From Metapseudomonas sp043392685 (lineage in GTDB: Bacteria; Pseudomonadota; Gammaproteobacteria; Pseudomonadales; Pseudomonadaceae), in NCBI GenBank assembly GCA_043392685.1, contig JBHZGM010000013.1: DNA of 64,000 nt, one strand, 5' to 3'. Every line of letters begins with the position of its first letter. Position 1 is the stretch's first letter. Positions 16,367 through 24,493 of the stretch are shown here, in pieces. The notes under the pieces were generated by a model, which saw only the letters and a program-made list of their open reading frames with translations, had not been told where the DNA came from and made no database searches. Made by a program: the position numbers and the translations under genes.

Positions 16367-17341
16367 TCACAGCTGCGACGCTTCGAACCCCGCACGGATC
16401 TTCTCTTCCGGCAGCTGGTCGCCGATGAAGACCATCACGCTCTCGCGCGCCTCGCCGTCCTGCCACTCGCTGTCCCAGTCGAAACCGTAAAGTCGCAGCA
16501 CGCCCTGGAACACCAGGCGGCGCGGCTCGCCGTCGACGCAGAGCACGCCCTTGTAGCGCAGCAGGGAATTGCCGTGCTCTTCCAGCAGCCCTTCCATGAA
16601 GCTGCTGAGTTTGTCCATGTCCAGCGGGCGCTCGCTCTTGAGCACCAGGGTGCCGATGCGATCCGGCGTCGCCGCCGGCGAGAGCGGACGCAGACTCAGT
16701 GCCGGGCCGACGTCGGCATTGAGGTTGAAGCCGCGCACGTCGAGCAACTCGGCCAGGTCGATGCGGCCGTGGTCCACCACGCGGATCGGCGCGCGGCGGT
16801 TGATGCGGGACAGGCGCTGGCAAAGGGCATCGAAGTGCGCCTCGTCCACCAGGTCGCGCTTGCTCACCAGGATGCGGTCGGCAAAGCCCACCTGGGCCTG
16901 GGCCATGGTTTCCTGCAGGTGGCGTTCGGCGTTCGCCGCGTCCACCAGGGTGATGATGCCGTCCAGCACGTAGCGCTCGCAGAGTTCTTCGTCAGCGAAG
17001 AAGGTCTGCGCCACCGGCGCCGGGTCGGCCAGGCCGGTGCACTCGATCACCAGCCGGTCGAAGGCCAGCTCGCCGGCGTCCAGGCGTTCCAGCAGCAGGA
17101 ACAGCGCCTTCTCCAGCTCCACGTGGATGGAGCAGCAAACGCAGCCGTTGGCCAGGGTCATCACCTGCACGGCCTGATCGCCCAGCAACTGGCCGTCGAT
17201 GGGGGTTTCGCTGAACTCGTTCTCGATCACCGCGATCTTCAGGCCGTGCTCGGCCTTGAGGATGTGCTTGAGCAGGGTGGTCTTGCCGGCACCGAGAAAG
17301 CCGCTGAGCACGGTGACCGGAATGGGGAGATGGGCAGACAT
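16367..17341 (-). CDS. yjiA: CobW/COG0523-family GTPase (YjiA)
   Basis: 324 residues of the G3E metallochaperone family. Walker A is GFLGAGKT (14-21), the metal-binding CxCC motif is GCVCC (66-70), Walker B-like ECTGLADPAP follows, and SKRD replaces the NKxD guanine motif as is common in this family. The CobW C-terminal domain begins near residue 215. The start at 17341 has a GAGGAT site; an upstream in-frame ATG at 17368 is less likely. In E. coli yjiA follows btsT and yjiX, and the same order holds here with cstA and the DUF466 gene. A hairpin and a REP doublet separate it from the latter, so some transcription probably starts locally. Confidence 0.87.
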   Translation of the reverse strand: MSAHLPIPVTVLSGFLGAGKTTLLKHILKAEHGLKIAVIENEFSETPIDGQLLGDQAVQVMTLANGCVCCSIHVELEKALFLLLERLDAGELAFDRLVIECTGLADPAPVAQTFFADEELCERYVLDGIITLVDAANAERHLQETMAQAQVGFADRILVSKRDLVDEAHFDALCQRLSRINRRAPIRVVDHGRIDLAELLDVRGFNLNADVGPALSLRPLSPAATPDRIGTLVLKSERPLDMDKLSSFMEGLLEEHGNSLLRYKGVLCVDGEPRRLVFQGVLRLYGFDWDSEWQDGEARESVMVFIGDQLPEEKIRAGFEASQL

Positions 17342-17371
17342 CAGGCAATCCTCGAAATCAGGTTTCAACCC

Positions 17372-17423
17372 GTAGGAGCGAGCTTGCTCGCGAACAGTTC
17401 TTCGCGAGCAAGCTCGCTCCTAC
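17372..17423. repeat. Pseudomonas REP doublet (GTAGGAGCGAGC type)
   Basis: Two inverted copies of a 23-nt REP: GTAGGAGCGAGCTTGCTCGC plus GAA (17372-17394) and its exact reverse complement (17401-17423), around the spacer CAGTTC. This is a typical REPIN. It lies between the DUF466 gene and yjiA. Confidence 0.85.
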
Positions 17424-17457
17424 AAAAAAGGTGGTTCCGGGGGATGACCGGAAACAA

Positions 17458-17483
17458 GAGCGCCACGGCTAGGCGTGGCGCTC
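17458..17483 (-). terminator. Hairpin after the DUF466 gene
   Basis: 10-bp perfect stem GAGCGCCACG/CGTGGCGCTC with a 6-nt loop, 21 nt after the stop of the DUF466 gene on the minus strand. It is followed by TTGTTT rather than a clean T tract, so it is likely a partial attenuator between that gene and yjiA. Confidence 0.6.
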
Positions 17484-17503
17484 AGGTTACCGCATCGGGG
17501 GGT

Positions 17504-17707
17504 TCAACAGCAGCGTACGGGCCGTCCCTTGCCGCCGCCATAACGCGCCTCCTGGCGCTCGCGGAAGAACTCCTCGTAACTCATCACCGGCTTGTCCGGG
17601 TGCTTGTTCTGCATGTGCTCGACGTAGGTGTCGTAGTCGGGCATGCCCACGAGCATGCGCGCGGCCTGCCCAAGGTACTTACCCATGCGGCTGAGGTCAT
17701 TGAACAT
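17504..17707 (-). CDS. YbdD/YjiX-family (DUF466) small protein
   Basis: 67 residues matching the YbdD/YjiX family: MPDYDTYVEHMQNKHPDKP, MSYEEFFRERQEARYG and a Cys-terminated tail (RPVRCC). The gene starts 13 nt after the cstA stop and is almost certainly co-transcribed with it. The family is invariably linked to CstA/BtsT transporters and is thought to support them, but its mechanism is not established. GGAGA precedes the start. Confidence 0.88.
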   Translation of the reverse strand: MFNDLSRMGKYLGQAARMLVGMPDYDTYVEHMQNKHPDKPVMSYEEFFRERQEARYGGGKGRPVRCC

Positions 17708-17720
17708 GCTCGTGGTCTCC

Positions 17721-19778
17721 TCAAGCGTCCGGAACCGGCTGGAACGGCGATTCCTTGTCGGTGCGCTCGGACTTCAGCCAGGCGCTGCGGCCGACCTTGA
17801 TGGCGTAGAACAGGATGCTCAGCACCACGAAGAGGAACAGCGCGGTCAGGGTCGCGTTGGTGTAGGCATTGAAGATCACATGCTGCATCTGCCCCATGTC
17901 CTTGGCCGGAGCCAGGATCTGGCCAGAGGCGGCGGCATCGCTGTACTTCCGGGCCAGGGCCAGGAAGCCGACGGCCGGGTTCGGGTCGAGCAGTTTGATC
18001 AGGCCTGCGGTGGTGGTGCAGATCAGCAGCCACAGGGCCGGCAGCAGGGTCACCCAGACGTAGCGCTGGCGCTTCATCTTGATCAGCACCACGCAGCCCA
18101 GCATCAGGGCGATACCGGCGAGCATCTGGTTGGAGATGCCGAACAGCGGCCACAGGGTGTTGATGCCGCCCAGCGGATCGACCACACCCTGGTACAGCAG
18201 CCAGCCCCAGAGGGCCACGCAACCGGCGGTGGCGATGAGGTTGGCGGTCCAGGACTCGGTTTTTTTCAGGGCCGGGATGAAGTTACCCAGGAGGTCCTGC
18301 AGCATGAAGCGACCGGCACGGGTACCGGCGTCCACCGCGGTGAGGATGAACAGCGCCTCGAAGAGGATCGCGAAGTGGTACCAGAAGGCCATGGTGTTCT
18401 CACCCGGCAGCACCTGGTGGAGGATCTGCGCGATACCCACGGCCAGGGTCGGCGCACCGCCGGCGCGGGCCAGGATGCTGTGCTCACCGATATCGGTGGC
18501 GGTCTGCTGCAGCACTTCCGGGGTGATGGCGAAGCCCCAGCTGCTGACGGTGGCCGCCACGGCGTTCACGTCGGTGCCCACCAGCGCGGCCGGGCTGTTC
18601 ATGGCGAAGTACACGCCCGGCTCGATCACCGAGGCGGCGACCATGGCCATGATGGCGACGAAGGACTCCATCAGCATGCCGCCGTAACCGATGTAGCGGG
18701 CGTGGGTTTCGTTGGCCAGCAGCTTCGGCGTGGTGCCGGAGCTGATCAGCGCGTGGAAGCCGGAGACCGCGCCGCAGGCGATGGTGATGAACAGGAACGG
18801 GAACAGGGTGCCCTTCCACACCGGGCCGGTGCCGTCGACGAACTGGGTCAGCGCCGGCATTTTCAGCTCGGGGGCGATGATCAGGATGCCGATGGCCAGG
18901 CCAACGATGGTGCCGATCTTGAGGAAGGTCGACAGGTAGTCACGCGGCGCGAGGATCAGCCACACCGGCAGCACGGCAGCGACGAAACCGTAGCCGATCA
19001 GCATCCAGGTGATCTGCACGCCGGTGAAGGAGAAGGCCGGGCCCCAGACCGGGTCGGCGGCAACCTGGCCACCGAGCCAGATGGAGGCCAGCAGCAGGAC
19101 CACGCCGATGACGGAAATCTCGCCGATGCGGCCCGGGCGGATGTAGCGCATGTACACGCCCATGAACACCGCGATGGGGATGGTCGCCATCACCGTGAAC
19201 ATGCCCCACGGGCTTTCGGCCAGGGCTTTCACCACGATCAGCGCCAGCACCGCGAGGATGATGATCATGATCAGGAAGCAGCCGAACAGCGCGATAGTGC
19301 CCGGGATCCGGCCCATCTCTTCGCGGACCATGTCCCCAAGGGATCGGCCGTTACGGCGGGTAGAGAGGAACAGCACCATGAAGTCCTGCACCGCACCGGC
19401 CAGGACCACGCCGGCGATCAGCCAGAGGGTGCCGGGCAGGTAGCCCATCTGCGCGGCGAGTACCGGGCCCACCAGCGGACCGGCACCGGCGATGGCGGCG
19501 AAGTGGTGACCGAAGAGGATGTGCTTGTTGGTCGGAACGTAGTCCAGACCGTCGTTGTTCAACACCGCAGGTGTTGCACGGGAGGGGTCCAGCTGCATCA
19601 CCTTGTTGGCGATGAACAGGCTGTAGTAGCGGTAGGCAATCAGGTAGATCGCGGTTGCAGCAGTAACGATCCAGAGGGCGTTGATCGCTTCGCCCCGACG
19701 CAGTGCCACGGTGCCCAGCGCGAATGCGCCCAGCAGGGCAACAGCGAACCAGGCAATTCGGGAAGCCAGTTGGGTCAT
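17721..19778 (-). CDS. cstA: Carbon starvation protein CstA (pyruvate/peptide transporter family)
   Basis: A 685-residue inner-membrane protein with around 16-18 hydrophobic helices. Diagnostic CstA segments are DYVPTNKHILFGHHFAAIAG and AGPLVGPVLAAQMGYLPGTL, and GTTPKLLANETHARYIGYG occurs in the middle. E. coli relatives (CstA, BtsT) take up peptides or pyruvate during carbon limitation. First gene of a unit with the DUF466 gene and yjiA. A 20-bp perfect palindrome sits 126 bp upstream. In E. coli btsT is controlled by a pyruvate-sensing two-component system; the Cache kinase pair downstream is a candidate here but unproven. Confidence 0.92.
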   Translation of the reverse strand: MTQLASRIAWFAVALLGAFALGTVALRRGEAINALWIVTAATAIYLIAYRYYSLFIANKVMQLDPSRATPAVLNNDGLDYVPTNKHILFGHHFAAIAGAGPLVGPVLAAQMGYLPGTLWLIAGVVLAGAVQDFMVLFLSTRRNGRSLGDMVREEMGRIPGTIALFGCFLIMIIILAVLALIVVKALAESPWGMFTVMATIPIAVFMGVYMRYIRPGRIGEISVIGVVLLLASIWLGGQVAADPVWGPAFSFTGVQITWMLIGYGFVAAVLPVWLILAPRDYLSTFLKIGTIVGLAIGILIIAPELKMPALTQFVDGTGPVWKGTLFPFLFITIACGAVSGFHALISSGTTPKLLANETHARYIGYGGMLMESFVAIMAMVAASVIEPGVYFAMNSPAALVGTDVNAVAATVSSWGFAITPEVLQQTATDIGEHSILARAGGAPTLAVGIAQILHQVLPGENTMAFWYHFAILFEALFILTAVDAGTRAGRFMLQDLLGNFIPALKKTESWTANLIATAGCVALWGWLLYQGVVDPLGGINTLWPLFGISNQMLAGIALMLGCVVLIKMKRQRYVWVTLLPALWLLICTTTAGLIKLLDPNPAVGFLALARKYSDAAASGQILAPAKDMGQMQHVIFNAYTNATLTALFLFVVLSILFYAIKVGRSAWLKSERTDKESPFQPVPDA

Positions 19779-19903
19779 GGAATGATCTCCTGCCGCGTGG
19801 GGTTACCTGCGGCGGCTCTTGTTGTTGTTTATGCCCGGACAGGGGCAGCCGACACTATCGACGCCCGGCGCCTGTGGAGGAATTCGCACAACTACGAAGC
19901 ACA

Positions 19904-19923
19904 GCTACGTAGTACTACGTAGC
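19904..19923. promoter_or_regulatory. 20-bp perfect palindrome upstream of cstA
   Basis: GCTACGTAGTACTACGTAGC is its own reverse complement over all 20 bases, with a related partial motif ACTACGAAG just to its left. It lies 126-145 bp before the cstA start and no gene overlaps it, so it may be an operator. It is not of the repeat-family type. Confidence 0.45.
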
Positions 19924-19956
19924 CAGCATGCCCCTTCTCGGGGCACGGGGCTTTCC

Positions 19957-20215
19957 TGTTGGGGGCAGCTGCGCTGCCCTTGGCGAATGAATTCGCCCCT
20001 TCAAAAAGCCGTTCACCACCGGATTCACCTGTGAGGGCCATTTCAATCGCAAAGCGGACCGCAGGTTCGCCCTGAAACCCTGTAGGGGGCAGCTTCGCTG
20101 CCTTTAGCGAATGAATTCGCCCCCACAAGAAAAGCCAATCCCGGCACAAACCCTGTAGGGACGATTTCAATCGCCAAGCGAACCGCAGGTTCGCCCTTCA
20201 ATCGCTCGCTGCAGC
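19957..20215. repeat. Three intergenic repeat modules (copies 5-7)
   Basis: Copy 5 (19957-20003) has GGGGGCAGCTGCGCTGCCC and the arm GCGAATGAATTCGCCCC. Copy 6 (20028-20127) is nearly complete with core GGACCGCAGGTTCGCCC. Copy 7 (20149-20215) has the left arm and core only, and decays into GCAGCCGAAAGCGGC. The array fills the roughly 500-base gap between cstA and the secreted-protein gene. I see no ORF there. Confidence 0.8.
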
Positions 20216-20281
20216 CGAAAGCGGCGCCCCCTCCCTCCGGAGAGAGAGGGAGCCATCAGTGGAAGATAAAAGACCAGGACT

Positions 20282-20905
20282 TCAAGGCATGGCCGGAGGT
20301 TCGGCTGGCGGCGGGTTATCGACCGGAGGTTGATCGTCCGGCAGAACGTTCCTGGCCCGGGGGATGCCCGCCGCGAACCAGCTCTGATTGGCCGCATTGC
20401 GAATCAGCAGCACGGGGCTGTCGCATGGGGTTGGTGGTGCGGGGGTGAATACATCGCGGATCACGAAGTCACCCTCTTCGGTCAGCGGCACGCCGACCGG
20501 GTTGGTACTGTGCTCCGTGAACGGCTCCGCCGCGCCGCAGAACAGCGTGGCGAATACCGACTGTCCGGTAGCCCTGCCGATGTTGTTGCCCCCACCCAGG
20601 ATCAGGCCACGGCCGAATGCCACAAGGTCACCGGCCGCGCTTACCCGCGCATCGAAGGTGCGGATCACCCAGATCTGCCCGGCTGGCTGCACGCCGCGCA
20701 CCAGGTTGCGGTTGACCACGGTGGCGATAGCGTCCACGCCCTGCCCGCTGGAAACCGGCAACACGCCGATACCGCCCCTGAAGCGCAGCACGGCATTTGC
20801 GGCGGCCGGATCACCGGCAGCCGGGTCACCGGCAGCCAGGGCAGTAGCCCCCAGCGCTGCAGCGAGCAGCAGGACGGGAATGGTGAGGGCTGTCGTTCTT
20901 TTCAT
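20282..20905 (-). CDS. Secreted protein of unknown family
   Basis: 207 residues with a clear Sec signal peptide (MKRTTALTIPVLLLAAALGA, cleavage likely after LAA-type Ala near 24). A short Gly-Asp-Pro-Ala-Ala repeat follows. The core contains LRFRGGIGVLPVSSGQGV, GQIWVIRTFDARVSAAGDL, GRGLILGGGNNIGR and ATLFCGAAEPF. Cysteines in LFCGA and PPCDSPVLLIR-like context could pair. The C-terminus is Pro-rich (DDQPPVDNPPPAEPP). A very strong AGAGGAGGT site precedes the ATG at 20905. I recall similar unannotated secreted proteins in actinobacteria but cannot name a family. The next gene upstream on this strand is oprC, 445 bp away. Confidence 0.75.
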   Translation of the reverse strand: MKRTTALTIPVLLLAAALGATALAAGDPAAGDPAAANAVLRFRGGIGVLPVSSGQGVDAIATVVNRNLVRGVQPAGQIWVIRTFDARVSAAGDLVAFGRGLILGGGNNIGRATGQSVFATLFCGAAEPFTEHSTNPVGVPLTEEGDFVIRDVFTPAPPTPCDSPVLLIRNAANQSWFAAGIPRARNVLPDDQPPVDNPPPAEPPAMP

Positions 20906-21350
20906 GTCGGTACCTCCTCTCTGGCGCCCAACGGGATGTCCGGCGGGTCGCCGCAATAGGGAGAGAGGGAGTAGTCCATGAACCCTTGTGACAAGGGCAA
21001 GCGGGGCTCGTGACCTGAGGGCCTCTGGAAATGAAAAAGCCGCTGCAGGGTCGCTGGCCGTGATGGGGTGGACCGGGCGAACCACCTCTCTCCTCCGGTT
21101 GGTGGATGGGCCTTGCGCCGCGTCAGAAAAACGCTGGGCCCCACCTTCCGTCAGAGCCGGCACGAACACGAACTACAGGATGGCGAGGGTGCGAAACTCT
21201 GGATGTATTGCACGAAGCAATATATGCCCGTGCCACCAGCCCCCCGGCCCGCCTGTCCTGTGATGGCGTCCTGGCACTGCCCTTCGTCGGGAAAACGCCC
21301 TGCCCGCTCCGCCAAGGGCTGCCGACCCGAGGGTCGGCAGCCAACGGCCA
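20906..21350. other. Gene-free stretch between oprC and the secreted protein gene
   Basis: 445 bases in which I see no credible gene. It holds the oprC hairpin (21317-21342) at one end and the promoter/leader of the secreted-protein gene at the other. GATGTATTGCACGAAGCAA near 21201 contains a small inverted repeat (TTGC/GCAA). Confidence 0.35.
21317..21342 (-). terminator. Hairpin directly after oprC
   Basis: GGCTGCCGACCC/GGGTCGGCAGCC stem of 11-12 bp with a tiny loop, 8 nt beyond the oprC stop. There is no good T tract, so termination strength is uncertain. Confidence 0.6.
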
Positions 21351-23438
21351 TCAGAAGCTGAAGTCCACCTTGGTCCAGAGGGTGCGCCCTGGCTCGTTGA
21401 TGGCCACCGCATCGGCCGGGAAGCCGAAACCAGCATCCCCGGCGCGGTTCAGGTGTTCCGCATAGGCCTTGTCGAAGAGGTTGTCGACACCCGCGCTGAC
21501 CTTCAGCTGCGGGCTCAGGCGGTAGGCGGCGTTGAGGGAGAACACGCCGAAACCGGCACTTTTGCCGAAGTCCTGCCCCACCACGTTGCCCTTGCCTTCG
21601 GCCACGCGGTTCTGCGCGGCCACCACGCGCCACAGGGCGCCGGCGCTCCAGTCGTCCTGTTCGTAGGTAAGGCCGAGGCGTACCTCCAGCGGCGGCATCT
21701 GCGGCAGGGCCTCGTCGTCCGAGCTGTTCTTGCCCCAGGCATAGGCCAGGGTGGCGTCGGTCTTCCAGTGGTGATCCAGACGCCAGGCCGCCCCCAGCTC
21801 GCCCCCCATGATGCGGGCGTCGATGTTCTCGGCGCGGGAGGTGGCGCCCATCATCCCCGGCGTGTAGGTGAAGAGAATGTAGTCGCGCACCTGGCCGACG
21901 TAACCCGACGCCCAGGCTTCCAGGTCGCCGCCCTGGTACTGCACGCCGAAGTCGAACTGGGTGGTCTTCTCCGGCTTCACCCCGTCGAAGGCATTGGCCG
22001 AGCCGGCCGGGCCGTGTCCCGGCGAGAACAGCTCCCAGTAGTCGGGGAAGCGCTGCACATGGCCAAGCCCGGCGTAGAGGGTGGTGGGCGAATCGGCCAG
22101 GTCGTGCTCGAAGCGCGCGAAACCGCTGGGCAATGTGTCGGTGCGGGTTGCGCCGAACGTGGGGTTGGCCCGCCCCATCTTGCCGCTGGTGGCGCGCGAG
22201 TCCTCGGCAGAGGCACGGTCCAGGCGACCGCCGGCCACCAGGCGGTTGCGCGGCGCGACGTTCCAGGTGGTCTCGGAGAACAGGCCGTAGTTGTGGAACA
22301 GCGCGTCCTTGCTCCAGGGGAACTGGTCGGCGTCGGTGAAGCGGCCACTCATCATGTCGAAGCGCGAGCTGCGCTTGCGGTGCTCGCTGCGCATCAGGTC
22401 CAGCCCGGCCACCCACTCCACGTCGGTCCACCTTAACGTGGCCGCGAAACGTCCGCCCACCGTGCGGCGGTCGACGTTCGAGGCCATCGGCATGGGCATC
22501 GAGCTGCTGGGGTCGGGGCTGCGCAGGCGGAAGTTGTCCATCACGTGGTCGGCGTAGTTGTAGTAGAGCTGCGCCTCCAGCTTGTCCAGCACGCCGCCGA
22601 GGTTGTCGCGCTCGAAACGCAGGCCAAGGCTTTCGCGCAGGAACTGGCTGCCGTCCATGCCGCGGCCGGCGTAGCGCGCCTCACCGTCGCCCTTGCCGGC
22701 GGTGAGCTCCACCAGGGTGTCTGGGTCCGGCGTCCAGCCCAGGGCCAGGTCGCCATTCCACTTGTTCCAGCGCGACGGCACGGTATCGCCATTGCCGTCT
22801 TCGTAGTCGTCCGCCTGGGCCTGGTTGCCCACCACGCGCAGGTAGCCGAGCTCGCTGCCCAGGGAGCCGTCCAGCACCTTGTCGAAGCGGCCGCTGGAGC
22901 CCGCCAGCACGCTGCCGCGCAGCCGACTGCCGAGTTCGCCGAAGCGTTCCGGCTCGCGGTCGAAACGCACGGTGCCGGCCGACGCGCCGGGGCCCCAGAG
23001 CACGGTCTGCGGCCCTTTGATCACAGTGAGCCGGTCGAAGGTTTCCGGGGAGATGTAGGAACTCGGCGCGTCCATCCGTCCCGGGCAGGCGCCGATCATC
23101 AGGCCGCCGTTGGTGAGCAGGTTGAGCCGCGAGCCGAACATGCCGCGCAACACTGGGTCGCCATTGGTGCCGCCGTTGCGGATGGCGGAGAAGCCGGGAA
23201 TGGTTTTCAGGTAGTCGGCCGCGTCGCTGGCGGGAACCGGCTGACGGGCGTCCTTCGGATCCGCCACCACGGTCAGGGGCGAACTCTGCTGCACGGCAGT
23301 GACGACAGTGGGCTCGATTTCTTCCGGCATTCGCTCCTCGCTCAGGCTGAGCCCGGACAGGGTCAGGCCGAGGAACAGGGTGAAAGGACGGGTGCAGTGG
23401 CGCGCAACAGCGCGGCCGTGTGGATTGGTCTGTTTCAT
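21351..23438 (-). CDS. oprC: TonB-dependent copper receptor (OprC/NosA family)
   Basis: A 695-residue outer-membrane receptor: signal peptide (about 1-33), plug domain (about 45-165; DYLKTIPGFSAIRNGG and VLRGMFGSRLNLLTNGG) and beta-barrel ending in WTKVDFSF with C-terminal Phe. Copper-ligand features known from P. aeruginosa OprC are visible: CxxxM in the plug (CPGRM) and HxM in the barrel (DHVMDNF), plus a Met-Pro-rich loop (SSMPMPM). It probably imports copper with TonB energy. It is the last gene of a unit with two DUF2946 genes. The start has GGAAG upstream. Confidence 0.92.
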   Translation of the reverse strand: MKQTNPHGRAVARHCTRPFTLFLGLTLSGLSLSEERMPEEIEPTVVTAVQQSSPLTVVADPKDARQPVPASDAADYLKTIPGFSAIRNGGTNGDPVLRGMFGSRLNLLTNGGLMIGACPGRMDAPSSYISPETFDRLTVIKGPQTVLWGPGASAGTVRFDREPERFGELGSRLRGSVLAGSSGRFDKVLDGSLGSELGYLRVVGNQAQADDYEDGNGDTVPSRWNKWNGDLALGWTPDPDTLVELTAGKGDGEARYAGRGMDGSQFLRESLGLRFERDNLGGVLDKLEAQLYYNYADHVMDNFRLRSPDPSSSMPMPMASNVDRRTVGGRFAATLRWTDVEWVAGLDLMRSEHRKRSSRFDMMSGRFTDADQFPWSKDALFHNYGLFSETTWNVAPRNRLVAGGRLDRASAEDSRATSGKMGRANPTFGATRTDTLPSGFARFEHDLADSPTTLYAGLGHVQRFPDYWELFSPGHGPAGSANAFDGVKPEKTTQFDFGVQYQGGDLEAWASGYVGQVRDYILFTYTPGMMGATSRAENIDARIMGGELGAAWRLDHHWKTDATLAYAWGKNSSDDEALPQMPPLEVRLGLTYEQDDWSAGALWRVVAAQNRVAEGKGNVVGQDFGKSAGFGVFSLNAAYRLSPQLKVSAGVDNLFDKAYAEHLNRAGDAGFGFPADAVAINEPGRTLWTKVDFSF

Positions 23439-23492
23439 GAGTCTTCCAGAATCGATGGTCAGGCTGCCCCTCCGGGGCAGTGCGGCGGCGAA

Positions 23493-23906
23493 TCAGGAAG
23501 AACGGGGCGGCGCGCGAGATCGGGCGCCGGGGAACAGCGGCGCCTGCGCTGGCAGGCCGACGCGCCAGGACCTCTCCGGCGCAGCCGCGACGGGCACCGC
23601 CAGAAGGGCGCCCGGCAGCGAGTTGCCCAGGGCGGGGCTCGCCGCCAGCAGGTCGCAGTAGCCGCAGGCATCCAGGGGCGAGGGCCGCCCATGATGCGCA
23701 GACGTTGGCGGCGGCTGTTGGTCGTGGTCACAGGCCAGCTCCGTGAGCCAGCCGGGCAGCTCCGCCTGCGCCACGCGGACCTGGGACGCCAGCGCGCCGA
23801 AATAGATCGCCAGCATCGCGAACAGCCCCAACCACAGGCCCACGCGCATCCGCACGGGCAAGGCCGTGGCATGGGCGTGACGATGGCGGATGCGTGAGGC
23901 AGCCAT
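23493..23906 (-). CDS. DUF2946-family membrane/periplasmic protein
   Basis: 137 residues: a His-rich N-terminus (RIRHRHAHAT), one transmembrane helix at about 21-42, then the DUF2946 signature region with CDHDQQ, HHGRPSPLDACGYCDLL and a hydrophobic C-terminal half. Conserved Cys and His residues suggest metal handling. It is the middle gene of a unit with another DUF2946 gene and oprC, the arrangement seen at the P. aeruginosa oprC locus. A copper-related role is inferred from this. The start codon lacks a strong ribosome binding site. Confidence 0.75.
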   Translation of the reverse strand: MAASRIRHRHAHATALPVRMRVGLWLGLFAMLAIYFGALASQVRVAQAELPGWLTELACDHDQQPPPTSAHHGRPSPLDACGYCDLLAASPALGNSLPGALLAVPVAAAPERSWRVGLPAQAPLFPGARSRAPPRSS

Positions 23907-24013
23907 GGAGTCGGCGAATCCGGTTGCAGGGACGATCGGGCAACGGCCTCACGCCGAAGCGCGGCGCGAGCAGTCGCAGGGTTCAGACGGACGAATCCGG
24001 GTCTGGAACGATG

Positions 24014-24397
24014 TCAGGCTAACGGGGAGGCCCGTGGACTGGCCGAAGGCCAGGTATGGCGCGGCGGGTGTCTGTCACCCCCGGCATGAGGAAGGAAAGG
24101 CGCCCTGCCCGCTCCGAGCAGCCAGGACAGCAGCACCACCGCGACAGCGCCGAGGATGGCCCCAGCGCACAGCGGGCATTTGAAGAGGTCGGACCAGCCA
24201 CTGGCGGCGCTGCCGCCGAGGTCACCGTCCGAGGTCGGGCCGCTGGCCGAACCCTCGGAGCAGAATTGCCCGCCAATACCGCTCAGCTCCAGCCCCATCG
24301 CCTGGCCATGGAGCAAGCCGCAGGCGAACAGATTGAACAGGACGCAGGCATAGAGCATCCAGGCAATCAGCGAGCGGTCTTGGCGGGCAGATTTCAT
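24014..24397 (-). CDS. Second DUF2946-type small membrane protein
   Basis: 127 residues from the ATG at 24397 (a GTG at 24415 would add six). An N-terminal helix (LIAWMLYACVLFNLFACGLL) is followed by a Gly/Ser-rich periplasmic loop with a Cys (GGQFCSEGS). Next come SDLFKCPLCAGAILGAVAVV, joining a CPLC motif to a second helix, and a His/Pro-rich tail. CxxC plus a membrane span in a copper-receptor operon suggests metal binding or redox function. It is the first gene of the unit, 107 nt before the other DUF2946 gene. Confidence 0.7.
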   Translation of the reverse strand: MKSARQDRSLIAWMLYACVLFNLFACGLLHGQAMGLELSGIGGQFCSEGSASGPTSDGDLGGSAASGWSDLFKCPLCAGAILGAVAVVLLSWLLGAGRAPFLPHAGGDRHPPRHTWPSASPRASPLA

Positions 24398-24493
24398 GGG
24401 CGGCGACTCTAGCACTGGCGTTCCAGGGCAGGAAACCGCAAGCCCATGCGGTGGATTGCCACATGGATGTCCAGGCCGGACGGCGCCCGGACC

